Positions 8,359 to 18,397 of a stretch of 64,000 nt of DNA are shown here, in pieces; within the stretch, counting starts at the first letter, position 1; the number at the start of each line of letters is the position of its first letter. Source of the stretch: Planctomycetota bacterium (GTDB lineage: Bacteria; Planctomycetota; UBA11346); contig BJHQ01000002.1 of the NCBI GenBank assembly GCA_014193115.1, positions 196,815 to 260,814 on the forward strand. The letters run 5' to 3'. The notes beneath the pieces were generated by a model, which was given only the letters and a program-made list of their open reading frames with translations, searched no databases and was not told the origin of the DNA. Made by a program: the position numbers and the translations under genes.

Positions 8359-9636
8359 TCATTCCAGCAGCAGCGGCAGGTCTGCGGCAGTGAAGGAAAC
8401 CTCTGCCGTTGTGCGGCTACTCCAGAAGCGCAGGACCAGCCGCGCATCGTCAGAGATTTCGCTGCTGTAGGTGCGGGTCGAGGTCTCGCCGTCGCCAGAA
8501 CCGCCCCAGCTCTGGTTGAGGGTTTCTCCGTTGGTGTCGATGGGGATCACGTCCTCGAAGCGGTCGAAGCCGCCGTAGGGCATGCGCATCGTCAACTGGC
8601 CATCGTCGTCGCGCAGCACCTCCAAGGCCAAGCCGATGGCGGCCAGTTCATGCCGGTGCCCAACCAGGTCGCCCACCGGACCCAGGGCGATCTCCAGCAA
8701 TTCTCCACCGACCAGTTCCAGGCGGATGCTGCCGGTGAGCGTGGCGAGTCCGGTAAACGGACCCTGGGGAGCGGCGAGCACGATCCTGGTATAACAGGCG
8801 CGGTTTTCCCGTTCCCACGACGCATACGACTCGGAACCCAGATCGCTGCGGGCTTCGGTGGGCACCAGGGATTCGCCCTCGATGGAGGTCACTTCGCTGA
8901 TCGTCACCCCAACGCAAGCCAATGGCGTCCACGCCTGGTCCAGGTCGAAATCGCAGCGCACGGTCAATTCGGTGCTTCGTTCTGGAGCATCCAGGTCCCG
9001 GCGCTGCACGCGGCGGCGCAGGTCCAGTTCGGTGATCCGCGCGGCGAGGGTGGTCGGCAGGCTGGCGGCGCCGGTCGAGGCCGGTTCGTCGGCCGCAATG
9101 CGACGCGCCGTCGGTGCTGAGCTGCCGCCATCGCTGCTGAATGCCTGGCCCATCGCTTCGCCCATCTGGGCCACCGCCTCGCCGAGAGGAGCCACCGCCG
9201 TGGTCAGGGCGTCCTGCATCATCTGCATGGGGTCGACGCCGAAGGTGGCTTCCATCGAACCTGCGAGATCGATGCCCCAGTTCTCGCCGGCCGGGCGCAC
9301 CACAAAGACGAAACGCTGCTCGGTACCATCAGCACCGAAGAGTCTGGTCGGTACCAATTGGCATCCTTCACCGGGTTCTCCCGGCAGGATCTCAGCTGAA
9401 ACGATGCCTGGCGGCGCATTGGCGCCGCCGGCCATGCCCTCGCGATGGTCGGGATGCAGCTCAGCGAAAGCGGCGTCACTGTCGCCGGCAGAGCTGGCCA
9501 CCATGAAGCGCACGACGCAGCCGGCAGGACCGGTTTCGCCGGCCGAGGCGCCGCTGATGGGGAAGGGCATGGCGACCTCCTGGCGTCCGTGACCGGACAG
9601 GTTCATGGGAATCTCTTCAGGAGCCGCCGCTGGCAA
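8359..9636 (-). CDS. Hypothetical, probably secreted protein
   Basis: I do not recognise the family. The frame begins at a TTG (9636) and encodes 425 residues: a region with GENWGIDLAGSMEATFG near 120-135, an Ala/Gly/Ser linker around 165-200, and a C-terminal half rich in beta-type sequence (ELTVRCDFDLDQAWTPL; ARLVLRFWSSRTTAEVSFTAADLP). The frame stays open upstream, reading a hydrophobic ALVLCAALICDLPAAAP stretch that looks like a signal peptide but has no in-frame ATG or GTG. An ATG at 9700 lies in the neighbouring frame and would join it after a one-base deletion in the GTTTGG near 9684-9688. So the start is uncertain, and a frameshift or sequencing error is possible. It converges on the MCE gene. 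Confidence 0.6.
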   Translation of the reverse strand: MPAAAPEEIPMNLSGHGRQEVAMPFPISGASAGETGPAGCVVRFMVASSAGDSDAAFAELHPDHREGMAGGANAPPGIVSAEILPGEPGEGCQLVPTRLFGADGTEQRFVFVVRPAGENWGIDLAGSMEATFGVDPMQMMQDALTTAVAPLGEAVAQMGEAMGQAFSSDGGSSAPTARRIAADEPASTGAASLPTTLAARITELDLRRRVQRRDLDAPERSTELTVRCDFDLDQAWTPLACVGVTISEVTSIEGESLVPTEARSDLGSESYASWERENRACYTRIVLAAPQGPFTGLATLTGSIRLELVGGELLEIALGPVGDLVGHRHELAAIGLALEVLRDDDGQLTMRMPYGGFDRFEDVIPIDTNGETLNQSWGGSGDGETSTRTYSSEISDDARLVLRFWSSRTTAEVSFTAADLPLLLE

Positions 9637-9892
9637 GTCACAGATGAGGGCAGCACACAGGACCAGCGCTCGGGCTGGTTCACCAAACCCTGATCCTCAT
9701 CGAATAGCTTGAGGTCGTTTCCTTTGGCCAGGCGTGCGTCGCTAACGCCCACGGGACGCACCTTGCGTGACGAGATGCCCTGGCTGGCGGTTGAGGTTTC
9801 AAGAAAAAACCGAATCTCATCGGCTGGATGCGCGACGGTGATTTGTGCTGGTGCCTGTGTTGACCCCGCCTGTTCACGGTCATCCTCCCATC

Positions 9893-11785
9893 ATGACCGA
9901 ACGTCTGCTAGTGATACTCGACGATGCCCTGACCAGGTCGCCTGGGGCCAAAGCCCCTGATCCACGACGGCATCCGGTGGCCGTGGAAATCCGCTTCCAT
10001 GCAGGTGGTTGGCCAAAGGCGGTGGAGGCGCTGGCCATCACCTTCAACGCTGCGCGCCACGAGGGGCGGATCGAGTCCATTGCCGGCGGCGTGCGTCTGC
10101 GGCTTGGGATCAGTCCGGATCCCTGGGTTCCAGGCGGTGAATTGGTGGCTGAGGTGACTCCAGCACCGACAGCCGGAAGCAGCGGACGATGGTCGGGAAC
10201 CTGGTGCGGCGAAACGGTGTCAGGGGACTGGCGGGCCGAAGCGGTGGTGGAATCACGGCCGTTGCACCCAGCCAAGACCTCACGCCTGCTTGCCGCCTGG
10301 GAGGAAAGTCCGCGGCATGCCGCCTTGCCGGATTGCTCGTATGCTGGCAGAGGCTGCGCCGCGATCGAACCTGGGTCCACCGGTCCCGTGTTCCGGGCCG
10401 AGGATTTTGGCGTGCGGCCGGACTCCGGGTTGGATGGGACTCGCGCGTTGCAGGCCGCGGTGGATGCCGCGGCGGCGGCTGGTGGCGGCATCGTGTTGCT
10501 GCCGGCGGGTCGGATCGATTTCAACCTCGACGATCCGATCGCGTGCGTACGCATCGCGAGCTCGGGTGTAGTCGTGCGTGGCGCCGGGTCCCAGCCCGGC
10601 GGAACGACGTTGTTCAGCCATCGTCCCGGGCGCTCTCCAGACCTGGCGAAACCCTGGCTGGCCGGATTGCAGACCCGCTGCATCAACATCGCGGCTCCCG
10701 ATCCTGAGGAATCTTTCGTGACGTTCTGCGGGCCGGCGCCACGTGGCGCCTTGCGCTTGCCGGTGACGCCAGGACACGGACTGCGATCGGGCGATACGCT
10801 GATCCTGGTGCAGCGCGAAGACGCCTCCGGTACGCTGGGACAAGCGTTGACTGCTCCGGCCGGGCGCCTGGCAGCCAATTGGCGGGGCGAGGGACGCGAA
10901 CTGGTCCGTCAGTTGGTGACGGTCGTGGCCGCGCAAGACGACGTGATCGAGCTCGACCAGCCCTTGCGCTGGCCCTGCGAAACGCGTTGGCGTCCCGAGC
11001 TGCGCCGCCGGAGTCTGCTCCACGGCGTCGGGATCGAGAACCTCCGCTTCGCCACGGCCTGGAGCGGATTCTTTTCCCACCACTTCGATGATGTTCATGA
11101 CAATGGCTGGGATCCGCTCCATCTCAGCGGTTGCCATGATTCCTGGGTCACCGGCTGCGTGTTCGATTCGGTGACGACCGCGGTCGGCATGTCCAACTGC
11201 ACCCGCTGCACCCTGGCCGACAACCGCATCACCGGTAACCCCGGGCACAACGGTTTCGGCATGGGCGGAGCCAGTTCGGCGAATCTGATCCTGCGCTGCC
11301 ACGCCGGACGGCAGATGCATGCGCTGGCGATGCAGTCCACGCCGAGCGGCAATGTCGTGGCCGATTGCACCTGCGATGAACCGGCCGGTCTCGACAACCA
11401 TGGCGTGATCGGCACCGACAATCTGGTCGAGGGTCTGATCGGTGCCGTGTTCACCGGCGGTGGTTCCCAAGACGCTGTTCCGCCGCGCAGCGGTCGCGGC
11501 ATGGTGCTGTGGAACTGGGAACAAGGCACGTTCAATCCCTATCGTCCAGAGCGGCCGCTGACCTGCCTGACCCGCTGGGACGAACTGCCGGGCATCCTCT
11601 GCGCCGGGGTCCGTCGCCGTGATGGTGTGGTGCCGACCTGGGTCGGACCCGAGGGCGAGGGGCGCGGCGATGTCGATGCGCCCTGGGCGGTGATCGAGGC
11701 CAGCGGCCGGGCGGTGACGCCGCGTTCGCTGTGGCGCCATCAACTGGAGCGTCGCGTCGGGTCGTTGCCGGAGTGGATCGGTTGA
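9893..11785 (+). CDS. Right-handed beta-helix (pectate-lyase-like) protein
   Basis: A 630-residue protein. Residues ~165-260 show the classic start of a pectate_lyase_3-type beta-helix: FRAEDFGVRPDSGLDGTRAL, then AAGGGIVLLPAG. From about 380 to 520 come repeating short coils with Asn, Gly and Cys at turn positions (LSGCHDSWVTGCVFDSV; SNCTRCTLADNRITGNPGHN). Such folds bind or cleave polysaccharides. The first ~150 residues are a beta-type domain I cannot place. No signal peptide is visible, which is odd for a polysaccharide-active beta-helix. The frame opens at 9845, but the ATG at 9893 gives a more natural start. It is codirectional with the next gene, 90 bp away. Confidence 0.8.
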   Translation: MTERLLVILDDALTRSPGAKAPDPRRHPVAVEIRFHAGGWPKAVEALAITFNAARHEGRIESIAGGVRLRLGISPDPWVPGGELVAEVTPAPTAGSSGRWSGTWCGETVSGDWRAEAVVESRPLHPAKTSRLLAAWEESPRHAALPDCSYAGRGCAAIEPGSTGPVFRAEDFGVRPDSGLDGTRALQAAVDAAAAAGGGIVLLPAGRIDFNLDDPIACVRIASSGVVVRGAGSQPGGTTLFSHRPGRSPDLAKPWLAGLQTRCINIAAPDPEESFVTFCGPAPRGALRLPVTPGHGLRSGDTLILVQREDASGTLGQALTAPAGRLAANWRGEGRELVRQLVTVVAAQDDVIELDQPLRWPCETRWRPELRRRSLLHGVGIENLRFATAWSGFFSHHFDDVHDNGWDPLHLSGCHDSWVTGCVFDSVTTAVGMSNCTRCTLADNRITGNPGHNGFGMGGASSANLILRCHAGRQMHALAMQSTPSGNVVADCTCDEPAGLDNHGVIGTDNLVEGLIGAVFTGGGSQDAVPPRSGRGMVLWNWEQGTFNPYRPERPLTCLTRWDELPGILCAGVRRRDGVVPTWVGPEGEGRGDVDAPWAVIEASGRAVTPRSLWRHQLERRVGSLPEWIG

Positions 11786-11875
11786 CCGATTGGACGCCCC
11801 AACGATCCGGCCGGTGATCGGTATATCCTGCTTCCGGCCGGCATCGGCCAGTACCCCAATCCGAGGTTTCCGCCG

Positions 11876-13603
11876 ATGAACGCCTTCCACCGGTCGCACC
11901 TGGTCCTGATAGTCCTCGGACTGCTTCCATTCGCCGTGGCAGGCGACAGCGAACCAGCGGCCCGGAATTGGGCGGAAAGCCGGTGGCCGATCGGCTTCGC
12001 TCCACCGCCCGAGGTCAAACCGGACAAGGACGGAAAATTGAAAGCTGGTGTTCTGGTGTGGATCCCGCCGGGCGTCGAGCATCCCCGGGCGTTGCTGCTG
12101 GCGCTGAACAATTCCGATACCAAGGCGTTTTTCGAATGCGGTCCGGTGCGCGAAGTGGCGACCAAGCACCAGATGGCGATCGTCTATTTCCGCCATCTGC
12201 CCGGATACCAGATCGATCCGAGCAAGCCGCCAGATGGGCGTCTGCAACTGCTGGAGCAGATCGCCGCCGGCACCGGCAAAAGCGAGTTCCTGCACGCGCC
12301 GTGGATCGCTTTCGGCAAATCGTCGTGCGGCCAGTTTCCGATCCAGTCGGCCTTCAACTGGCCGGAGCGCACCATCGCCACGATCAGCTACCACGCCGAG
12401 ACACCGACCTGGCCAGTGCCGGCCAACGCCAAACTGGCGGGCGAGACCATCCTCCACGTCAACCTGAACGGCGAGACCGAATGGGGCGGAACCTGGTTCC
12501 ACCATGTCCGGCCGGCGCTGCTCAATTTCAATGGCAGAAAAGGCTGGCTGTCCCATCAGGCCATCGCCCGCGGGGTAGGCCACGGCGACTACATCGATGG
12601 AGCCGGTTCGCCGGGATGGGGGAAACCGTATCCGGGCAAGATCACCTGCCAGGCGGTGTGGAAATATCTTGCGAAATTCATGGACAAAGCGCTGACCTTG
12701 CGCCTTCCAGCCGAGGGCGTTCCGACCACTGCACCGCTCGCCCTGCGCCAGGTCGATGCGGCGAGCGGACTCTACCTGGATCCCTTCGCCATCGAAGACG
12801 TGTTGCGCATCCCGCGATTTCCGCTGACCGATTCACCCACTGGCTATGTCCTGGGCGACGCCGCCGAGCCGACCGTGACTGGCTATGCCCACATTCCGCC
12901 CATCGCAGGTGCCCCGCCAGAAGGCATTCCCGTGGTGCCGGTGCCGATCGGAAAAAGTCCCGATGCTTGGGTGCTGGCTAGCGCAGCCGCCGGCATCATG
13001 AAACAGGACCCGATGAGCGACCTCGGTGAATTGCAGAAATTTCTACCGAAACCCGGCGACAGCGTCACCATCGGCGAAACCAAACTGACTTTTGCCGCCA
13101 TCGAGGCCAATCGAGTCGGCAAGTCAGGCGGCATCATCCCCAAAGGCAAGGTCACGTTGCTCGCAAGCACCGTGATCGACGTCCGCGAGCCGGGTTGCTT
13201 CAAGATCCGTGCACCATTTTCACCAGCCGGAAGGCTGCAATTGGTGCTGAACGGCCAGCTGGTCGATCACCGTCAGGTCATCGAACTCGACAAAGGTTTG
13301 TATCCCTTGCTGCTGGTTCTGCGGCTGGAGGCGCAGTGGGGCTCGGTGGAACCGTGGTTCGACCCGGTCACGCCTGAAGAGATCGCCCAAGGCAAGGAGC
13401 TGGCTGCCGGCAGGGAGGCAAAACAGGCGGAACGGATCCGCCTGAAGACCACGCCGCGCAAATCCCTCGACGAATTGTTCCGTCGCCCGGATCAGGTCAG
13501 CGCCGAAGAACGCAAGCGGATGTTCTGGGTGCCCGATCGCGAACTCGCCGAAGCCTGGCTCGCCTTGGAGGAACTCGGCTCAACCGATCGCTGGTCGCGC
13601 TGA
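11876..13603 (+). CDS. Secreted alpha/beta-hydrolase-like protein
   Basis: A 575-residue exported protein; residues 1-23 (HLVLIVLGLLPFAVAG) form a clear signal peptide. Residues ~55-270 resemble an alpha/beta hydrolase: GVLVWIPPGVEHPRALLLALNN as an early strand, and IAFGKSSCGQF where the nucleophile elbow is expected, followed by a late H in GVGHGDY. The elbow is GKSSCG rather than the usual GxSxG, so activity is unproven. The C-terminal ~300 residues are beta-rich, with proline-rich joins and a Lys/Glu-rich tail. It may be a polysaccharide esterase or a non-catalytic relative. It ends 18 bp before repeat R2, convergent with the large propeller gene. Confidence 0.65.
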   Translation: MNAFHRSHLVLIVLGLLPFAVAGDSEPAARNWAESRWPIGFAPPPEVKPDKDGKLKAGVLVWIPPGVEHPRALLLALNNSDTKAFFECGPVREVATKHQMAIVYFRHLPGYQIDPSKPPDGRLQLLEQIAAGTGKSEFLHAPWIAFGKSSCGQFPIQSAFNWPERTIATISYHAETPTWPVPANAKLAGETILHVNLNGETEWGGTWFHHVRPALLNFNGRKGWLSHQAIARGVGHGDYIDGAGSPGWGKPYPGKITCQAVWKYLAKFMDKALTLRLPAEGVPTTAPLALRQVDAASGLYLDPFAIEDVLRIPRFPLTDSPTGYVLGDAAEPTVTGYAHIPPIAGAPPEGIPVVPVPIGKSPDAWVLASAAAGIMKQDPMSDLGELQKFLPKPGDSVTIGETKLTFAAIEANRVGKSGGIIPKGKVTLLASTVIDVREPGCFKIRAPFSPAGRLQLVLNGQLVDHRQVIELDKGLYPLLLVLRLEAQWGSVEPWFDPVTPEEIAQGKELAAGREAKQAERIRLKTTPRKSLDELFRRPDQVSAEERKRMFWVPDRELAEAWLALEELGSTDRWSR

Positions 13604-13620
13604 ACCCGAAAAGCGCAGTT

Positions 13621-13731
13621 GCGAACCGCCAAGTCGCCAAAGCGCCTATTGGTGGAAGGATGGAGAAAGTTCCTTTTGCACTCGATTGGGTAGCTGCCCC
13701 GGTTTTTCGTTGGCGTCTTGGCGGCTCATCT
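13621..13731. repeat. Dispersed palindromic repeat, copy R2 (overlaps a stop codon)
   Basis: The left arm GCGAACCGCCAAGTCGCC starts at 13621. The right arm TTGGCGTCTTGGCGGCTCA ends about 13728. The copy fills the spacer between two convergent genes. On the minus strand the outermost TGA of the repeat (consensus TGAACCGCC, here TGAGCCGCC) is the stop codon of the large propeller gene at 13726-13728. Confidence 0.8.
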
Positions 13732-16700
13732 GGTGGGTGAGGATCCATGCTTCAAGCTGTCCAGCATGGCCTGGGCGCGTTGGGCCTGCGGCGAGCGCGG
13801 CAGCGTGCTGAGAATCCACGCCAGATAGCGGGTGTGGGGAGCGACGTGGGCACGCCAGGCCGCTTGTTCGGACGACGGCAGGTCGCCATGGCGCAGAGTC
13901 ACCGCAAGCCACTGCTGATCGGCTGGCGCTGCCCGGCCGCCGGTTTGCGGATGGGCTGCGGCGATGGCTAGACGGTCCGCTGCTGCCGGCGCCAAACCGG
14001 CCCGGCTGCGCAGCGAGCATCCTTTGCTGCCTGGCATGACCTGAACCGCGAGGCGATGGGTGCCGACTGACAAGGCGGTGGCGGCGGTATGCATGCCGAC
14101 CTGTTGATGGGATCCGCCATTGCCGCTGCCGCGGGTGTCGAGGATCGGCCGGCCGTCGATGAACCAGGCCATGCGCCAGTCGGCAGTCGCGTTGAGGATC
14201 AGCTGACCAGGCTCCTTGGTGTCGAACGATGCCGTCAGCCACACCGCCTGCTCGCCGCGGGCGAGGTCATCCAGAGCGACCAGCCCGTCGTTGCCGGTGG
14301 CCGGCCGATCGATCGCTGCTGAAGTCCAAAACGGATCATCGAGGCGTGCCGGATCCGGCTGGGCTCCAGCCGCTGGCAGCGGCCCGCGGACTTGCCAGCG
14401 GGTCGGCCAAGCCACGGGCTGGAGCACGCCAGCAGACAGGGCAGCGGCGACGTCGGTCGGTGGTTGCGGCTGTCTGGAACGGACCACCGCCGGCCGGACC
14501 TGGGCGAATACTGCGTGCTGTCCGCAAGCGAAAATGCAGGAACTTTCAGGACGCAAGGTTTTACCAGCAACCGAAATCGACAGGGCCTCGGCATCGAAGG
14601 TCGGGGTCAGGACCCGTTCCTCGGGCAGGTCGATCACCGCGGCCAGCCAGGCGACGTTGTCCCCGGTGGCCAAAGCTGATGCGTCTACTTCCTGGCCGGT
14701 CCAGCGCATGAACCACATGTCGAGTCGGTTCCACAGCGACCAGCGGGTCCGTTCGCGCATCGGCGCAAGCCGCCACTCGCTCGGCAAGGTGCTGAGGTCT
14801 CCGCCAGCCCAGGGCGCAGGAGCCCCAGCCGGCATCTCGGCAGATGCCGCCCAGGCAGCGATGCTCGCGACATGATCATGGAAACAGACGCCTGGCGCGA
14901 TGGAGGTGACGGGGATCGACATTGGTGGGCTGCCGGCCTCGGCAGCGATCAACGGAATCTGGCGGGCCATGGGCGGTGGTGGCAGCGCAGCGAGCAGACC
15001 CTCGGCCTTGGCCAGGTCGTTCTCGGCCGCTGTGGCCGAGGCGCACACGATCCCATCAGCGGTGGCGACATACATCCGATCTTCTATGAAAACCGGCGTT
15101 CCACGGAGATTTGGAACCGGGATGAAGCCGATGCGGATCGGCACGTCGCCGCCGATATCGACCACGATGATCCCTTCCGGATCGGACTTGCCGACGCCGT
15201 TTCCATTGAAGGCTGGAATATACAACCGGTCACCAGCGACCACCGGCTGGCCAGGCACATCCAAACCGCGCCACAGCGGCTTCAGGCGTCCGCGATGACT
15301 GCCGTCGGCCAGATCGCACCAATCGAGCATCACAGCGTCGCACGGATCGTGCTTGGAAAACTCCTCGGGCCGGCGCACTACATACCAGCGTTTGGCATCG
15401 GCGACGCCGATCGTCCCCTGCGCCGTCCGATTGGCGGCGAAAACCGGTGTCTGCCAACGGACCTGGGTCGCGATTGCGCCAGCCGTGGTCGTTCCGCTGG
15501 AAAAGCGGCTCAGCGCCACCGCCGATTGGGCGAAGGTGTGGGCCTGGAACAGCGTCGCTCCATCGCTCCACACGCCGCTCCAATCCCACGGCGTCAGCGT
15601 CGGCACCTGGCCGAGGGCGGTTCCGTCTTCACCAGCAAAAGCCTGACCTCCGCTGAGGATCACCGCATTGGCGCCGATATCGGTGACCAGCAGTGGGCCG
15701 ACCGCTCCCGGCCGCGTGCTGCGCCAGCGCTCGGCTCCGGTTCTTGCATCTATTGCGATCAGCTGGGTTTGCACCGAGCTGTTTTTCGCGTTGGATTGGA
15801 GCGGTTCGCCAGCGACGATGACCAGATTGCGATGGACGCGCAGATCCGTGGCGCCAAGGCCGGTCGGGATCTGCCAGCGCAGCTTGCCATCTGCCGCCAC
15901 GGCGGCGCAGAGGCCAGATCGGCTATGGACATATGCCGTGTTCCCATCGACCACCGACACGCCCAAAATCGACTGCCGATCATCGCCGATCGGACAGCGC
16001 CAGGACTCGGCTCCGCTAAGCGCGTCGAGGGCGATGAGCGTGGCGCCTGCGCCGGTGACGATGATCCGGTCCGCAAGGACGGTCGGCACGCCGGCATTGC
16101 GGGGAAACGAGAACCCGCCTTCGGTGCCGCCGCCAGGCGCGGGAGCGACCAATCCCGGGATGGCGGTTTTCCAGCGAATTCCGCGTCCCTGGGCCAGATC
16201 CACCGCCAGCGGCGGCTTGGCGTTGACCGCCTGCCACGCCAAAGGGCCGGGCGAGCCGGCCGGCGGCAGTGCGCGCGCAGGAATCCCGACGATGTGCCCC
16301 GAATATGCGCCGGCTGGCTGGGTCGCTAGTCGCGTTGACAAGCTCAGCCACGACCCGGAGCGGTCCTCGCGGACCAGGGCCAGCACCTGATGGTTGCCAG
16401 CGGTCAAGGTCATCCGCACCGCGGCAGAGGCTCCCAAACCGCGTCCGCTGGCTTCCTGGGTCTCATCGGCCGCGTCGGCTTCGATGACCAGGGCGCCGTC
16501 GATCCATACCCGGATCGCGGCGGACCCATCGATCGCGAGGTCGTACGCCCCAGCCGGGACCTGCAGGTCGGTCGCGGCCAGCCAGCAGCTGTTCGCCTGT
16601 CCAGGCGGTGCCGGGACGGTGACCGTGGCCTTGGTCTTGCGGTCGATCGATGTCCGAGGCGCAGCGAACGCAGGCGGCAGCAGTCTGCCATCGGCCTCAA

Positions 16701-18132
16701 GGTTCTGTGCAGACCACTGCAATGGCTGGTCTTTTCCTGGAATTTTCCGAGCGAGCTGGCTCGGAACCAGCGGTGGCAGCCGTCCGGCGGGAACGCCGGT
16801 CCCGCCGATGGCCAACGGCAGGGGGCCGAGCACGCGCCAGCCGGACAACGGCTTCCAGGCGTGCGCCGTCGGTTGGACCGGCACACCGGTCGTCCGCCAC
16901 GGCCGATCGCGGATCGGGGTCACGGCTGGTGGCGGATTTGCCGCAGCCGTGGTCCAGGTCGTGATCAAGGCCACATGCTCGGCTTCAGCGTGCGGCTCGC
17001 CGGGCACGGGCTGCCCGAATCCGCATCGCTGGGAAACCTCCTCAGCCGTGAGGCCGATTTGCCGCCATTCGGCTGACTTTGCCGCCATCCAGCGACGTTC
17101 CCCATCGGCAAGGGCTCCACTGCCGTCGACCTGTGGAGTCGCCAACGGTGCAGCGATCACCACTGTACCGGTCAGCCGTGATGCCGCCGTTCCCAGGTCG
17201 CCAACGCTGGAATAACGCCCTTCAATGAGCGGCCAGAGGCTGCCCTCAAGCCGGCCCTCACCGGCGGTCGGCAGCGGCAAGGTCGCTCCTCTGATCCCAG
17301 GCTCGTCGATCGGATGGCCGGCCTGGGCGAGGTCGCCGAGATCAACAACCGCGGTCGTCCACGTTCCGTTGATCAATCCCGAGTTCGATTCGGCCTGAAC
17401 CGTCACCTTGAGCGCGGTGCTGGTGAGTGGCCCGATCATGTCCGGATTGACGATCAGCCGAGCGGTCCCCGACAGCCGCCAGCCGCCTTGGGTGGTTTCC
17501 AGCCGCCAACCGCTGGCGTCCAAGGCATGGACTCCGGCGTTCCAGCCGGTTGGCCGCCCGATCTCGCCCTGACGTGCTGGCAGATCGATCTGCGCCGTCA
17601 CATCGGCGCCACCAGGCAGCAATCCGCGCAAGACCAATTGCAACCGTTGACGACCAGTCAGTTGGGCGTCGATCTGATAGCGCTGTTTCCGCTGGCGTTG
17701 GTGCCCTGGCACCTGGAACAAATCAAGGGGTGAATAGACGCCTTCGAAGGTCACCCAGCTCGCCAGTCCCGCGGGGAAGCGTTCAGCCCGGGTGGCGTCC
17801 AAACGCCATGCGACCGCGACTTCGCCAGCCAGATGCCGGCCGTCCCACGACAAACCCTGGGCGTCGATCGGGTACGACATCGCATCCCGTGGCGGCAGAC
17901 GACCGCGTTCCGTCCAGTCGAAGGTCTCCTTGACGGTGGCGGCCCGCCAAGCCGGAACGCTCGCCCGGCAAAGACGCCAGGAACCCTCGCGCCGCGCCAG
18001 TGAGAACACGGCCTCAGCGCCATCGGCGCCGTGATCGAGACGGATGGAGAGATCTTCGCAGGGGGGCTCGGCTGACAGTGCCGGAGCCACGATGAAGAGG
18101 GCGGCTGCAACCTGTCGGATCGGGGATCGCAC
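13726..18132 (-). CDS. Large secreted PQQ-type beta-propeller protein
   Basis: About 1,470 residues. A GTG at 18132 preceded by GGAG gives a good signal peptide (RQVAAALFIVAPALSAEPP); a TTG at 18189 in the same frame is the alternative. Residues ~25-430 are beta-type modules I cannot name. Two copies of a module that begins W-x-V-x-GPLP and continues into a PA14-like sandwich (AIRVWIDGALVIEAD; MAWFIDGRPILDT) lie at about 430-640 and 1290-1410. They flank a PQQ-like propeller (~670-1040) with WRCPIGDD, LRWQIPTG and GAERWRSTRPG repeats. The PQQ motif here usually marks a fold, not cofactor binding. It is the last gene of a minus-strand group with the genes at 18398 and 19117. All three are secreted. 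Confidence 0.75.
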   Translation of the reverse strand: MRSPIRQVAAALFIVAPALSAEPPCEDLSIRLDHGADGAEAVFSLARREGSWRLCRASVPAWRAATVKETFDWTERGRLPPRDAMSYPIDAQGLSWDGRHLAGEVAVAWRLDATRAERFPAGLASWVTFEGVYSPLDLFQVPGHQRQRKQRYQIDAQLTGRQRLQLVLRGLLPGGADVTAQIDLPARQGEIGRPTGWNAGVHALDASGWRLETTQGGWRLSGTARLIVNPDMIGPLTSTALKVTVQAESNSGLINGTWTTAVVDLGDLAQAGHPIDEPGIRGATLPLPTAGEGRLEGSLWPLIEGRYSSVGDLGTAASRLTGTVVIAAPLATPQVDGSGALADGERRWMAAKSAEWRQIGLTAEEVSQRCGFGQPVPGEPHAEAEHVALITTWTTAAANPPPAVTPIRDRPWRTTGVPVQPTAHAWKPLSGWRVLGPLPLAIGGTGVPAGRLPPLVPSQLARKIPGKDQPLQWSAQNLEADGRLLPPAFAAPRTSIDRKTKATVTVPAPPGQANSCWLAATDLQVPAGAYDLAIDGSAAIRVWIDGALVIEADAADETQEASGRGLGASAAVRMTLTAGNHQVLALVREDRSGSWLSLSTRLATQPAGAYSGHIVGIPARALPPAGSPGPLAWQAVNAKPPLAVDLAQGRGIRWKTAIPGLVAPAPGGGTEGGFSFPRNAGVPTVLADRIIVTGAGATLIALDALSGAESWRCPIGDDRQSILGVSVVDGNTAYVHSRSGLCAAVAADGKLRWQIPTGLGATDLRVHRNLVIVAGEPLQSNAKNSSVQTQLIAIDARTGAERWRSTRPGAVGPLLVTDIGANAVILSGGQAFAGEDGTALGQVPTLTPWDWSGVWSDGATLFQAHTFAQSAVALSRFSSGTTTAGAIATQVRWQTPVFAANRTAQGTIGVADAKRWYVVRRPEEFSKHDPCDAVMLDWCDLADGSHRGRLKPLWRGLDVPGQPVVAGDRLYIPAFNGNGVGKSDPEGIIVVDIGGDVPIRIGFIPVPNLRGTPVFIEDRMYVATADGIVCASATAAENDLAKAEGLLAALPPPPMARQIPLIAAEAGSPPMSIPVTSIAPGVCFHDHVASIAAWAASAEMPAGAPAPWAGGDLSTLPSEWRLAPMRERTRWSLWNRLDMWFMRWTGQEVDASALATGDNVAWLAAVIDLPEERVLTPTFDAEALSISVAGKTLRPESSCIFACGQHAVFAQVRPAVVRSRQPQPPTDVAAALSAGVLQPVAWPTRWQVRGPLPAAGAQPDPARLDDPFWTSAAIDRPATGNDGLVALDDLARGEQAVWLTASFDTKEPGQLILNATADWRMAWFIDGRPILDTRGSGNGGSHQQVGMHTAATALSVGTHRLAVQVMPGSKGCSLRSRAGLAPAAADRLAIAAAHPQTGGRAAPADQQWLAVTLRHGDLPSSEQAAWRAHVAPHTRYLAWILSTLPRSPQAQRAQAMLDSLKHGSSPTR

Positions 18133-18397
18133 CTGGGAGGCTCCGGTTGGGATGACCCGGATACGCAGGTGGGACCGGCAAGTTGACAAAAACCCTCGCG
18201 GATAGGGCCAGCCCTTTCCGGTCAGTCCCGTCGCCCAACAGGGAGCGGAACGGTCGTCGGCTCGATGAGCCGTGTTCAGTCAGGCATGGTGAGGAATCGT
18301 CGTTCGCTGTAACTTTCCTGGGGAATCCCCTGTCGGATGGTACCGGCTTGGCTGGGCGGCCGTCCTCGCGCTGGTCGGCCGACGCAGCCTGATCTCT

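Noticed and set aside
18190-18397. Possible RNA gene or riboswitch between the large propeller gene and its upstream neighbour
   Set aside because: Only short, unrelated hairpins were seen, with no tRNA-like or known riboswitch pattern.
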